Source of the DNA: an uncultured Hyphomicrobiales bacterium
GTDB taxonomy: Bacteria > Pseudomonadota > Alphaproteobacteria > Rhizobiales > Beijerinckiaceae
Direction: 5' to 3'
NCBI GenBank assembly: GCA_903900975.1
Contig: CAIUPE010000041.1
Coordinates: forward strand, 1-36,505
Length of the DNA: 36,505 nt
The notes under the pieces were generated by a model. It was given only the letters and a program-made list of their open reading frames with translations, was not told where the DNA came from and did not search any database. Below are positions 18,805 to 27,006 of the stretch, in pieces. Position 1 is the first letter of the stretch. Every line of letters begins with the position of its first letter. Made by a program: the position numbers and the translations under genes.

Positions 18805-19326
18805 TCAGGCGCGCGAGCGATCCACAATCTCGAACGCGTTCACCACAACATACATGTAAAAGCTCTTGATAGCATCGTTCGCAAAAATGAATTTTTCAAC
18901 TTTGCCGGAAAATTTTACGGTGTAGCCATTATAAAGCGGCTCGGTTAGCGCGCCTGATGGAATTGCGAGGTTGAAAACGCTGCCCCGCATCCCGTCTGGA
19001 TTGATGCATTCAAAACTGGAAGTCCGCTCGCCAACCGTAAGCTTCACTTCCTTGCCCTGCAAATTCCATGGCTTGCATACCCAGTTCTGAACGGGTTTAT
19101 CGGTCATGGCTTCGCGGGTTTCGGTGATAAAGGAGGCTAACGCCTGTCCGGTTTTATTGGCCAATGCATCAGATTGATGGGCGACAGCATCCTGCCAGAG
19201 CGCATAATAGCGCTCATCCAACGCCCTTTGATCAGAAGGCTTCGTGCCATTTTGGGAAAAACAGGCGCTTAGGCCGAAGGCTAAAAGCGTGGCGAATAAT
19301 ATTTTTACACCTGATCGACGCGACAT
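18805..19326 (-). CDS. Uncharacterised lipoprotein
   Basis: 173 aa. The signal peptide ends in lipobox LSAC with lipidated Cys22. The mature part has a helical N-terminal half (QRALDERYYALWQDAVAHQS) and a beta-rich C-terminal half with two cysteines (Cys at about 103 in NWVCKPW and about 126 in SFECINP) that could form a disulfide. I do not recognise a named domain. It heads the minus-strand run that continues with the two-helix membrane protein and the PagL-like gene, so an envelope function is plausible but unproven. Confidence 0.75.
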   Translation of the reverse strand: MSRRSGVKILFATLLAFGLSACFSQNGTKPSDQRALDERYYALWQDAVAHQSDALANKTGQALASFITETREAMTDKPVQNWVCKPWNLQGKEVKLTVGERTSSFECINPDGMRGSVFNLAIPSGALTEPLYNGYTVKFSGKVEKFIFANDAIKSFYMYVVVNAFEIVDRSRA

Positions 19327-19423
19327 CCCTCACCCCCTTAACCCGCAAAAGCCATAGGTCGCCTGCTGAAGAGAGCTAACCCAGGATAGTTAACAGCAAT
19401 TTTCCTGCCAGTTCGTTGTTGTG

Positions 19424-19451
19424 TTGAATTGTGATTCAGGGGCTTTAAATT
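19424..19451 (+). promoter_or_regulatory. Candidate promoter of tRNA-Leu
   Basis: TTGAAT (19424-19429) and TAAATT (19446-19451) are 16 bp apart, placing a start about 25 bp before the tRNA. The match to sigma70 consensus is moderate. Confidence 0.4.
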
Positions 19452-19483
19452 CTCAACAAGCCCAGCTATAGAGAAACCGCGTT

Positions 19484-19568
19484 GCCCCTGTGGCGGAACT
19501 GGTAGACGCGTCCGACTCAAAATCGGATTCCGCAAGGAGTGCTGGTTCGATTCCGGCCAGGGGCACCA
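19484..19568 (+). tRNA. tRNA-Leu (anticodon CAA)
   Basis: An 85-base type II tRNA. The acceptor GCCCCTG pairs with CAGGGGC, the anticodon stem TCCGA/TCGGA holds the loop CTCAAAA with anticodon CAA, a long variable arm follows, the T-arm contains GGTTCGATTCC, and CCA is encoded (19566-19568). It decodes UUG. Confidence 0.96.
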
Positions 19569-19640
19569 CGCTTCGCCCAAACGGGCTTCGCGTGGCGCTG
19601 CCGTGTCAAACCGGCGCCTTGGCCCTAATCTCTATCCACC

Positions 19641-20897
19641 TCACGCCCATTCACCCTTCCGGAATACCGGAACCCGCGTTCCGTCTGCTCCAATGCCATC
19701 AATATCCACCTGATCCGACCCGATCATCCAGTCGATATGGATCAAGCTCTTATTGCCGCCTTGGGCTGCAATTTGCTCCGGTGTCAGCGTGGCGCCGTCG
19801 AGGAAACATTTGGCATAGCACTGGCCAAGCGCGATGTGGCAGGCCGCATTTTCATCGAATAACGTATTTAAAAACAACAATCCACTCTTCGAAATCGGCG
19901 AGGAATGTGGCACCAGAGCTACCTCGCCCAAGCGGCTTGCGCCCTCATCCGTTTCGAGGACTTTCTGCAAAACATCCTCACCCCGCGAAGCCTTAGCCTC
20001 GACAATCTTGCCTGCTTCAAAGCGAACGGAAATATTGTCGATCAAAGTTCCGTTATACGACAAGGGCTTAGTGCTGGAGACATAGCCATCAACCCGATGC
20101 GCATGCGGCGTGGTGAACACTTCCTCGGTCGGAATATTCGGGTTGCAGGTAATGCCGTTTTTAGCCGTTGAAGCGCCGCCATGCCATTCATGACCATCGG
20201 CAAGCCCGACGGTTAAGTCGGTGCCGGGCCCCGTGAAGTGAAGCGCCGCAAAGCGCTGGCTGTTCAACCACGCCGTTTTGGTATGCAATTGAGCATTATG
20301 CTGTTCCCACGCGCCGACCGGATCATCCCGATCAACCCGGGAGGCGGCAAAAATCGCATCGGCCAGTTTACGCACGGCCTGTTCGGGTGCGTCATTCGGG
20401 AAGACCTGCTTCGCCCACGCCGAGCCCGGCCAAGCGATGATGTTCCAATTGATGTCAAAGCCAGCGATTTTCTCGAGTGCGGGCTGATAGGCCATCGAAT
20501 TGGCCTTGTTGGCGCGGGAGACCTTGGCCGGATCTTGCGTCGAAAGAAGCATCGGGTCATCGCCCACCACGGCCAAACGGGCGGTGTTGGCCGAAAAGGC
20601 CTTGCCCATCCCCTCATACAGCCAGCCTGCGGCGCGGTCGAAACTGCTATCGGGAGCAAATTTATACCGCGCGAGGGTCATTTCCTCATCGGTAAAGAAG
20701 GGAATCACAAGGCCCGCGCCCGCTTTATAAGCGTGTTCGGCCAGACGGCGCACCAAAGGCAAGGCGGCCGAAGGGGCCGTGATCAACAAATCCTGCCCCG
20801 GCGCAAGCCTTAAGCCAACTTTAATGGCCGTTTCGGCCAATTTATCGAGCTTAACGGGGTCTATCGCAGAAGAAAGGTCAAGCATTGGGGAGGTCAT
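19641..20897 (-). CDS. M29 family aminopeptidase (AmpS / aminopeptidase II type)
   Basis: 418 aa from the ATG at 20897; a GTG at 20930 would add 11 residues. Cytoplasmic metallo-aminopeptidase binding two divalent metals. Conserved ligand regions of the family are seen: NIPTEEVFTTPHAHRVDG, EVALVPHSSPIS, LFLNTLFDENAACHIALG and, near the C-terminus, LIHIDWMIGSDQVDIDGI. It lies just downstream of the Trm112-like gene on the same strand and may be co-transcribed. Substrate range cannot be predicted. Confidence 0.93.
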   Translation of the reverse strand: MTSPMLDLSSAIDPVKLDKLAETAIKVGLRLAPGQDLLITAPSAALPLVRRLAEHAYKAGAGLVIPFFTDEEMTLARYKFAPDSSFDRAAGWLYEGMGKAFSANTARLAVVGDDPMLLSTQDPAKVSRANKANSMAYQPALEKIAGFDINWNIIAWPGSAWAKQVFPNDAPEQAVRKLADAIFAASRVDRDDPVGAWEQHNAQLHTKTAWLNSQRFAALHFTGPGTDLTVGLADGHEWHGGASTAKNGITCNPNIPTEEVFTTPHAHRVDGYVSSTKPLSYNGTLIDNISVRFEAGKIVEAKASRGEDVLQKVLETDEGASRLGEVALVPHSSPISKSGLLFLNTLFDENAACHIALGQCYAKCFLDGATLTPEQIAAQGGNKSLIHIDWMIGSDQVDIDGIGADGTRVPVFRKGEWA

Positions 20898-20930
20898 AAT
20901 GGGATAAGCCTTGTTGGGTGTCGGGATCAC

Positions 20931-21152
20931 TTAACGCTCGTTTTCGTCGATCGGCCGCGCTTCATCAGGCAGCATGATCGGAATACCATCGCGTATCGGA
21001 TAGGCAAGCCGTGCCGCCGAACTAATCAGCTCTTGTCGCACTGCGTCATAACGAAGCACCGATTTCGTCAGTGGACATACGAGTAATTCGAGCAGTTTAG
21101 GGTCAATGTTTAGCGCCTGCTTCGGGGAAGGGTCGTTCGAACCGGTCATCAT
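20931..21152 (-). CDS. Trm112-like small protein (YcaR family)
   Basis: 73 aa (two adjacent ATGs, 21152 and 21149). The Trm112 fold is indicated by [18 protein letters not shown] and [20 protein letters not shown]. Eukaryotic and many bacterial relatives have CxxC zinc pairs; here CPxC has become CPLT and the second pair is absent (QELISS), which I also recall in other alphaproteobacterial members. Trm112 proteins activate methyltransferases; no partner is adjacent. It starts 5 bp after the LON-domain gene stop. Confidence 0.9.
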   Translation of the reverse strand: MMTGSNDPSPKQALNIDPKLLELLVCPLTKSVLRYDAVRQELISSAARLAYPIRDGIPIMLPDEARPIDENER

Positions 21153-21157
21153 ATGCC

Positions 21158-21823
21158 TTATTGTAAGGGGGATTCGGAGCCGTCATCCCGGCGTGCCACT
21201 TCGATTTCAGTGATAGCGACGAGCAGTTCCGCGCGCATTTTCAGATCAATCGCTTCCAGTAGGGCCTGCTTCTCGCGCGGGCCGAACGGAGCCATCATGC
21301 ATAGCGCATTCACGAGTGCTTCATTCGATGCGGCCGAAATGCCCTTCCAATCAATTTGCAGATCATTTGCTTCGACAAAACTTTTAAGCGAGGTCAGCAC
21401 CGCTTGCCGATCAACATCGTCTTCGCCGGCACGCGCAACAAAATCCGACGTGAACGGCTCATAATTAACCGAGGCCTGACGATACGGCGTCAGCACCGCC
21501 AATTCTTCCCGAAGGCTGAACCGCGCGACGCCCGTCAACGTCAAGATATAGCGATTATCACCTGTTTCGGCGAATTGGGTAATCCGACCGACGCAGCCGA
21601 CCTGATACAACTCAGCCGGCTTTCCCCTTGGATGATCAGCCGTATCAGGTTGAATGATACCAATCAAACGCGAGGTTTTAAGCGCATCGTCGACCATAGC
21701 GACATAGCGGGGTTCAAAGATATTCAGCGGCATTTGCCCACGCGGCAATAAAAGCGCGCTCGGCAGGGGAAACAGCGGAATAACGTCGGGTAAATCAAAA
21801 GGGCCGGAATAGACGACATTCAT
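21158..21823 (-). CDS. LON peptidase substrate-binding domain protein
   Basis: 221 aa from ATG 21823, preceded by GGAG at eight bases; the open frame runs further upstream into ybbN but lacks family similarity. It matches only the N-terminal LON domain ([42 protein letters not shown]) and has neither the AAA+ ATPase nor the protease part of Lon. Such stand-alone proteins may bind unfolded or misfolded substrates. It lies between ybbN and the Trm112-like gene, which fits a protein-quality-control operon. Exact function is unknown. Confidence 0.9.
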   Translation of the reverse strand: MNVVYSGPFDLPDVIPLFPLPSALLLPRGQMPLNIFEPRYVAMVDDALKTSRLIGIIQPDTADHPRGKPAELYQVGCVGRITQFAETGDNRYILTLTGVARFSLREELAVLTPYRQASVNYEPFTSDFVARAGEDDVDRQAVLTSLKSFVEANDLQIDWKGISAASNEALVNALCMMAPFGPREKQALLEAIDLKMRAELLVAITEIEVARRDDGSESPLQ

Positions 21824-21858
21824 AGCACATCTCCGGATAAGGGTGAGTTCATGGACGA

Positions 21859-22755
21859 CTAACGGAACAATAAGCCCGAAAGTTTCCGACGGCCCGACTT
21901 CGTCATCTCGTCCATCGGGCCCCACGCTTCGAAAAACTGCAACAATTGAACGCGTGCACCATCGTCATTCCACGTCCGATCCCGCTTGATAATTTCGATC
22001 AAGGCATCCGTTGCTTCTTCCCGCTTATCAGCAGCGGCCAGCGCCAAGGCCAGATCGAAACGGGCTTGATGGTCATTCGGGTTTGCCGCAACGGCTGCTT
22101 CCAGGCCTGACGTATCTCCCAAAGTTGCGACCTGATCGGCAAGGTCAAGGGCAGCGCGGACGGCAACGAGGGCGGAATCGGACTCTTTTCCTTCCGGAAC
22201 AGCCTCGAGATAGGAGCGCGCCGACTCAAGATCGCCTAAGTCGATGTAAAGTTTGATAATGCCGGCCAAAGCTTGAAGATTCTCACTGTCCTCCACAAGA
22301 ACAGCGCCATAAGCCTCAATAGCCCCAGCGTGATCTCCTGCCTCGGCAAGGGCTGCAGCTGCTTCGAGTTGAGCGGCCGCACTGTCCTCGATCGGGCCGA
22401 CAAGCCGTTCGATGAAGCCCGCGATTTGGGATTCGGGCAAAGCACCAACAAAACCATCCACCGGCTGGCCCTTACTGAAGGCGATAACGGCAGGGATCGA
22501 TTGAATACCCAATTGTCCGGCGATTTGCGGATGATCGTCGATATTCATCTTAACAAGTCGAACACGTCCTTTGGCCGCGGCAACAACGCGTTCGATCATG
22601 GGCCCAAGCTGTTTGCAGGGGCCACACCAGGGAGCCCAAAAATCCACCAACACTGGCTGTGTCATCGATTCAGCAACAACGTCCTGACGGAAACTTGCCG
22701 TCGTGACGTCTTTCACAGTGCCGTCCGCGTTAGCCCCAACGTCCAAAAGTGTCAT
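21859..22755 (-). CDS. ybbN: Thioredoxin-TPR co-chaperone (YbbN/CnoX type)
   Basis: 298 aa from ATG 22755, which has GGAG at good spacing; a TTG at 22803 is a weaker choice. The N-terminal thioredoxin domain (about 15-120) has the active site WCGPC with Cys44 and Cys47 and the cis-Pro segment IQSIPAVI. The C-terminal half is TPR-like helices (EAYGAVLVEDSENLQALAGI, AAVAANPNDHQARFDLALAL). E. coli CnoX protects unfolding proteins under oxidation and hands them to GroEL or DnaK; E. coli lacks the full CxxC, whereas this one keeps it. It leads the ybbN-LON-Trm112 run. Confidence 0.93.
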   Translation of the reverse strand: MTLLDVGANADGTVKDVTTASFRQDVVAESMTQPVLVDFWAPWCGPCKQLGPMIERVVAAAKGRVRLVKMNIDDHPQIAGQLGIQSIPAVIAFSKGQPVDGFVGALPESQIAGFIERLVGPIEDSAAAQLEAAAALAEAGDHAGAIEAYGAVLVEDSENLQALAGIIKLYIDLGDLESARSYLEAVPEGKESDSALVAVRAALDLADQVATLGDTSGLEAAVAANPNDHQARFDLALALAAADKREEATDALIEIIKRDRTWNDDGARVQLLQFFEAWGPMDEMTKSGRRKLSGLLFR

Positions 22756-22882
22756 CTCGATTAACTCCGAACCGGACTGGTCTACGGCAAACGAAGGCGC
22801 CAAAAGACCAATAAAACTTCTCTATGCCAGAAATAGGGAGGAATTGTTTAAAGAACAATGCGCCTCATTACGCTTATGGTCA

Positions 22883-23398
22883 TTAATTGTGTTGCGGAGC
22901 GGCCTCACCCACGTTTGCAATCAAAGGATCGTGGCCGGTGGCGGCCATGAACGCCACAAGATCATCCCGGGCGATGCTCGTGGTCATCGTATTCACCAAG
23001 GGGTGAACATTGATCACATCGTACCCCATCAAACGTTGATCCAAAATGGCCTTCACGCGCCCTTCCTTATCGTTCAAAACCGCCAGCGGTGTCACGGACC
23101 CGGGCTCAACACCCAGATATTCCCGCAACTGTTCGGCCGAACAAAAGCTGACACGACCTTGCCCACCGATGACATCATGGATGGTTTTCAGGTCAATCCT
23201 TGTGTCTTCTAAAGCGGAAATCAAAAACAAATTGCTCTTTTTATCTTTCAAAAATAGATTTTTGACATGCGCTCCTGCAATATCACCGCGCAATTTTTGA
23301 GACTCTTCCACCGTAAAAACCGCGACATGCTGGATGGTCTGGTAAGGAATACGGAGCGTTTGAAGGTAGGCAAACAGGTCGTCGGGCGAAGCGGGCAT
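22883..23398 (-). CDS. ProXp-ala / PrdX-type aminoacyl-tRNA editing deacylase (YbaK family)
   Basis: 171 aa, a single YbaK/EbsC-like domain. These free-standing enzymes hydrolyse mischarged Ala-tRNA(Pro) in trans. Typical segments: VFTVEESQKLRGDIAGAHVKN with the conserved Glu-Glu and the Lys in KNLFLKDKK, VSFCSAEQLREYLGVEPGSVTPLA, and C-terminal INVHPLVNTMTTSI. Alphaproteobacterial ProRS usually lacks the editing insertion, which makes a trans editor sensible. The ATG at 23398 gives the expected N-terminus. It is divergent from the tRNA-Gly gene; 23399-23570 shows nothing else convincing. Confidence 0.92.
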   Translation of the reverse strand: MPASPDDLFAYLQTLRIPYQTIQHVAVFTVEESQKLRGDIAGAHVKNLFLKDKKSNLFLISALEDTRIDLKTIHDVIGGQGRVSFCSAEQLREYLGVEPGSVTPLAVLNDKEGRVKAILDQRLMGYDVINVHPLVNTMTTSIARDDLVAFMAATGHDPLIANVGEAAPQHN

Positions 23399-23570
23399 GG
23401 TCGGTCACTCATTGAAAAAGACAGGAAATTGCTTCTAGCCAGCCACACAAGAACCGGCAAGGCCAAGCCCTCGCATCGGGTAGAACGCGTGGTATGATGA
23501 AAAACACGCCGAAAGGCAGTTGCATCGGCGAAGAAGATGAGTCATACAGCCGTCATCGCGACGTTAGGAT

Positions 23571-23645
23571 GCGGGTGTAGCTCAGTGGTAGAGCACAACC
23601 TTGCCAAGGTTGGGGTCGAGGGTTCAAATCCCTTCGCCCGCTCCA
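23571..23645 (+). tRNA. tRNA-Gly (anticodon GCC)
   Basis: 75 bases including encoded CCA. The acceptor GCGGGTG pairs with CGCCCGC, the D-arm is GCTCAGTGGTAGAGC, the anticodon stem CAACC/GGTTG holds the loop TTGCCAA with anticodon GCC, and the T-arm is GAGGGTTCAAATCCCTT. Its last 26 bases plus the next 10 are repeated 126 bp downstream. Confidence 0.97.
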
Positions 23646-23745
23646 ATGTCGGGAAAACAAAGTTGTTGGCATCCGAGACAGGAACCCTCGACTTTATGTT
23701 CGATCCGCGGTTGGGCTTTGCCCAGAGCAGATCGACAAAAAATTT

Positions 23746-23781
23746 GGGTTCAAATCCCGTCGCCCGCTCCAATGTCGGGAA
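23746..23781 (+). repeat. Second copy of the tRNA-Gly 3' end (direct repeat of 23620-23655)
   Basis: 36 bases match the T-arm, acceptor 3' strand, CCA and ten flanking bases of tRNA-Gly with a single mismatch (T at 23633, G at 23759). The preceding bases have no acceptor 5' strand or anticodon arm, so this is not a working tRNA. Between the copies (23656-23745) there is only a TGGGC/GCCCA hairpin at 23712-23724. Either a degenerate attachment-site duplication or a decayed tandem tRNA copy would explain it. Confidence 0.85.
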
Positions 23782-23842
23782 TTAAAGAGGTTGCGGCAGG
23801 GCGGCTTTTTTATGGGTTGAAATCCGTAAGCGCCCTTTCTCC

Positions 23843-23872
23843 TTGACTTTTTGCACCGCAACATGCATTAAT
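23843..23872 (+). promoter_or_regulatory. Candidate promoter of the DEAD-box helicase gene
   Basis: TTGACT (23843-23848) and ATTAAT (23867-23872) are separated by 18 bp. This predicts a start near 23880 and a 5' leader of roughly 250 bases before the helicase ATG. The T-run just before it (23808-23814) may end the tRNA-region transcript. Confidence 0.5.
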
Positions 23873-23879
23873 ACTGCAC

Positions 23880-24132
23880 AGCGTCGGTTATCGGCACTAG
23901 GACTTGCGTGAAGCGTTGTCAGCTTTTGGTTGATCCAAACAGGCAACAAAGTCCCGCCGACCGCCAGGGCGATCATAGCGCGCCCCAAGACTTACCCTTG
24001 GCCTCCCAAATCACGCGGGGTGTCCTCCGACCATCCGGCTCTCTGATGCCGCTTGGCCGTATGAGTCCGACTCCGTCCGCGAACCGATCCGCTCCCTGCG
24101 GACCGGTTAATTTGATTTGGAAAGAGACCAAA
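23880..24132 (+). other. Long 5' leader of the DEAD-box helicase
   Basis: No convincing gene lies here. The helicase frame is open back to a GTG at 23908, but that extension (75 residues) does not resemble a helicase N-terminus and the ATG at 24133 has its own GGAAAGAG site. A nine-base-pair stem with one mismatch spans 24084-24106 (CCGATCCGC/GCGGACCGG, loop TCCCT), about 26 bases before the start. Leaders of this length on RNA helicase genes are often sites of cold or autogenous control; that is inference here. Confidence 0.5.
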
Positions 24133-25614
24133 ATGACTACTTTTGAGACCCTCAAACTCGATGAAAAGCTGCTTCGTGCGCTGAAAAGTGAGGGATATAC
24201 GGCACCAACGCCAATTCAGGCCCAATCGATCCCGCAGCTTCTCGCCGGCGGTGATCTTCTCGGTATTGCGCAAACCGGCACCGGTAAAACGGCAGCCTTT
24301 GCCTTGCCCATCCTGCAAAAACTATTGTCGGACCCGAAGCCAACGCCTCGCCGTGGCTGCCGTGCCCTTATTTTATCGCCAACCCGCGAACTTGCTGGCC
24401 AGATCCAAGAGAGCTTTCGCTCCTATGGCAAATTCACCAAACTCACCAGCGAAGTCGTCTATGGTGGTATTCCGATTGGCCGTCAGTTCCGCGCTTTAAA
24501 CAATGGCGTTGATATTTTGGTCGCCACACCCGGTCGCCTGCTTGATCTCGTCAATCAGCGCGCTGTGCATTTGGGTGATGTCGAAATTCTGGTACTCGAT
24601 GAAGCTGATCACATGCTTGATCTTGGCTTTATTATCGACATTCGCAAGCTTGTGGGCATGACGCCATCACGCCGCCAAACCATGCTGTTTTCGGCCACCA
24701 TGCCTAAGGACATTGCTGAGCTGGCTTCAGCCTTCCTGCGCGATCCGGCTCGGGTTGAAGTAACGCCTGTTGCCACCACCGCCGAGCGGGTTGAACAACA
24801 GATTATCTTTGTTGATACGGCCCATAAGCAGATGCTTCTGCAAAAGCTGATGGAAGACCCCACGATCGACCGCGCTCTGGTGTTTACGCGCACTAAGCAT
24901 GGCGCTGACAAGGTGGTAAAACGCCTTGAAGAAACCGGCGTTCGCGCCAGCGCCATCCATGGCAATAAAAGCCAGCCGCAACGGGAGCGCGCTTTGGCTG
25001 ACTTTAAAGCTGGTAAATTGCGGTTGCTGATTGCAACCGATATCGCGGCGCGCGGCATCGATGTCGATAATGTTTCGCACGTAATCAATTTCGATCTGCC
25101 CAATATGCCGGAAAGCTATGTCCACCGCATTGGTCGTACGGCACGTGCGGGTGCAGCGGGCGTTGCGATTTCATTTTGTGACCGTGAAGAACATAATTTC
25201 CTGCGCGCCATTGAGCGCGTAACGCGTCAGCAAATTCCCGTGATCGAGAACCCTCTGGGAGCCGGCCTCGGAATGCCGCCACAGCCGCGGGTAAAGGGCG
25301 CACCTTCAACGGAAAAGCCACGTACAACGCGTTCCGGCAAGCCGGTTTGGCAGCGTGACCGTCCAGAGAAGAAGCGTTTTGACGGTCCACGTCCTGCTGG
25401 TGACGGCGTGTTTACGCCGCGTCGCGACGATCAGGGGCGCACCCATGAAGCAAGGCCTCATCAGGGTAAGCCTGCCACCCATGCCCGTCCAGCCCGGCCA
25501 GACAGCGCTGAGCCGAAGCGTTGGAACTCAGGCACAAGCAACCCAACTGCCGAGCGTACCGAAAAGCCCTCACGCGAAGGCACTGTTCAACGCAATCGGC
25601 GTTTCGGACGTTAA
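24133..25614 (+). CDS. rhlE: ATP-dependent DEAD-box RNA helicase (RhlE-like)
   Basis: 493 aa from ATG 24133. All core motifs are present: Q motif YTAPTPIQ (22-29), motif I AQTGTGKT (46-53), PTRELAGQ, TPGR, motif II DEAD (156-159), motif III SAT (187-189), TDIAARGIDV, and motif VI HRIGRTARAG. The core ends near residue 375 and is followed by a basic, low-complexity tail rich in Arg, Lys, Pro and Gly that probably binds RNA non-specifically. It acts in ribosome assembly or RNA decay, often at low temperature. The assignment to RhlE rather than another subfamily rests on general resemblance. Confidence 0.93.
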   Translation: MTTFETLKLDEKLLRALKSEGYTAPTPIQAQSIPQLLAGGDLLGIAQTGTGKTAAFALPILQKLLSDPKPTPRRGCRALILSPTRELAGQIQESFRSYGKFTKLTSEVVYGGIPIGRQFRALNNGVDILVATPGRLLDLVNQRAVHLGDVEILVLDEADHMLDLGFIIDIRKLVGMTPSRRQTMLFSATMPKDIAELASAFLRDPARVEVTPVATTAERVEQQIIFVDTAHKQMLLQKLMEDPTIDRALVFTRTKHGADKVVKRLEETGVRASAIHGNKSQPQRERALADFKAGKLRLLIATDIAARGIDVDNVSHVINFDLPNMPESYVHRIGRTARAGAAGVAISFCDREEHNFLRAIERVTRQQIPVIENPLGAGLGMPPQPRVKGAPSTEKPRTTRSGKPVWQRDRPEKKRFDGPRPAGDGVFTPRRDDQGRTHEARPHQGKPATHARPARPDSAEPKRWNSGTSNPTAERTEKPSREGTVQRNRRFGR

Positions 25615-25629
25615 GCTCAACGAATAAAA

Positions 25630-25659
25630 GGTCCGGCAACTTGTGTTTGTTGCCGGGCC
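25630..25659. terminator. Strong hairpin after the helicase gene
   Basis: An 11-bp stem (GGTCCGGCAAC with GTTGCCGGGCC, one G-U pair) surrounds an eight-base loop, 16 bp after the helicase stop. There is no T-run on the plus side; on the minus side the stem is followed by CTTTTATT. It may terminate or protect the helicase mRNA 3' end, and it lies only 17 bp before the next gene's ATG. Confidence 0.6.
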
Positions 25660-25675
25660 CTCCCATGTTGAGAGG

Positions 25676-26227
25676 ATGACACGTCGCCTCCTAAAACCCT
25701 TCTGGATCGCCATCGCGCTTCTGTTTTTGCTCGAAGCGTGGCTATGGGACCTGATCCAGCCTCTGATCGCTTGGCTGATTATGCGGCTGCCTTGGCAGGC
25801 GTTCAAATCATCTCTGGCCCGCAATGTGGCCCGCCTTCCTGCCGCGATTGTTGTTTTTTTGTTTGTGGTGCCGGAAGTGATCGGCTTGCCGCTGCAGCTT
25901 TTTGCGCTCTGGATTGTGGCAAAGGGCGCGGTTATCACGGGCACATTGCTTTTTATAGCAGTTAAAACGCTTGGCCTTGCCTTGGCACTCGTGCTTTTTG
26001 AGGCGTGCAAAGAAAAGCTAATGGAACTTGTCTGGTTTCGTTTCGTCCATGATCAGGTAATGCGAGCGCGAACGTGGGCAATGGCGCAAGTTCAGCCTTT
26101 GCTGGATGAAATAACGACGCTTCGACGGCGGATGATGCTCAAGATCAAATCGATGATGGGTGAAGGTGGCTTTTTTGAAATGCTACGGCGGATTAGGGCG
26201 ACGGTGCAGCGGCGCATGCAGCCTTAA
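25676..26227 (+). CDS. Membrane protein of unknown function
   Basis: 183 aa from ATG 25676, directly preceded by GAGAGG; an earlier frame start at 25643 lies inside the hairpin. Three or four hydrophobic stretches occupy about residues 8-35 and 50-110. The C-terminal third is a charged amphipathic helix region (RARTWAMAQVQPLLDEITTL, then RRRMMLKIKSMMG). I do not recognise a named family. The next gene, leuD, begins 119 bp later, so they may not be linked. 26228-26346 shows no clear promoter. Confidence 0.75.
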   Translation: MTRRLLKPFWIAIALLFLLEAWLWDLIQPLIAWLIMRLPWQAFKSSLARNVARLPAAIVVFLFVVPEVIGLPLQLFALWIVAKGAVITGTLLFIAVKTLGLALALVLFEACKEKLMELVWFRFVHDQVMRARTWAMAQVQPLLDEITTLRRRMMLKIKSMMGEGGFFEMLRRIRATVQRRMQP

Positions 26228-26346
26228 CATCGATGCGAAGGCCAATACTCCGCTCCACCAATGGACAAACCCCTACCCAGCCCGACTTTCCTCTGCTAAA
26301 CAGCGCGTCATCGAAGTGTAACACCCAGCGCTAAGCGGAAAATCCC

Positions 26347-26952
26347 ATGCAGCCTTTTACCTCGCTCACCGGCGTCGCAGCCCCACTCGACATTATGAAT
26401 GTCGACACGGACATGATCATCCCGAAGCAGTACCTCAAGACGATTAAGCGCACCGGCTTGGGTGCCGGGCTTTTTGCCGAGATGCGCTTTAATGAAGACG
26501 GCAGCGAGAACCCCGATTTCGTATTGAACCAGCCCGCCTATCGTAAGGCGCAGGTTCTGGTCGCTGGCGATAATTTCGGCTGCGGGTCATCGCGCGAACA
26601 TGCCCCATGGGCCTTGCTCGATTTCGGCATTCGCTGTGTGATTTCGACGTCTTTCGCCGATATTTTCTACAATAACTGCTTCAAAAACGGCATTTTACCG
26701 ATCGTCGTGTCGCAAGCCGACCTCGACAAATTAATGGATGATGCCCGACGTGGTGCGAATGCCACGCTGTCGGTAGATCTCGAAGCACAAGAAATTCGCG
26801 GTCCAGATGGTGGCGTTGTGAGTTTTGAAATCGACTCTTTCCGCAAGCATCTGCTCTTGAACGGCCTTGATGATATAGGCCTGACAATGGAGAAGGCCCC
26901 ATCGATTGATACCTATGAGGCAAAGGCAGCAGCTTCGCGGCCTTGGCTCTAA
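26347..26952 (+). CDS. leuD: 3-isopropylmalate dehydratase small subunit
   Basis: 201 aa, standard length. With LeuC it isomerises 2- to 3-isopropylmalate in leucine synthesis; the small subunit supplies the swivel domain. Family landmarks: the N-terminal [23 protein letters not shown], the substrate-loop [14 protein letters not shown] near residue 78, and [21 protein letters not shown]. leuC is not adjacent in this window. leuB follows after 54 bp. Confidence 0.97.
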   Translation: MQPFTSLTGVAAPLDIMNVDTDMIIPKQYLKTIKRTGLGAGLFAEMRFNEDGSENPDFVLNQPAYRKAQVLVAGDNFGCGSSREHAPWALLDFGIRCVISTSFADIFYNNCFKNGILPIVVSQADLDKLMDDARRGANATLSVDLEAQEIRGPDGGVVSFEIDSFRKHLLLNGLDDIGLTMEKAPSIDTYEAKAAASRPWL

Positions 26953-27006
26953 ACGACGCTATCCTTTTCGCATTTTCTGTTTCCCTTTGACCTGAAGAGT
27001 AGATCC

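Noticed and set aside
23537-23785. Short open frames over the tRNA-Gly repeats on both strands
   Set aside because: Their translations come from the tRNA and its duplicated 3' end; they have no ribosome site and are known artefacts of tRNA sequence.
23908-24132. 75-residue N-terminal extension of the DEAD-box helicase from a GTG
   Set aside because: The extension does not resemble helicase N-termini, and the ATG at 24133 has a better ribosome-binding site. A leader peptide cannot be fully excluded.
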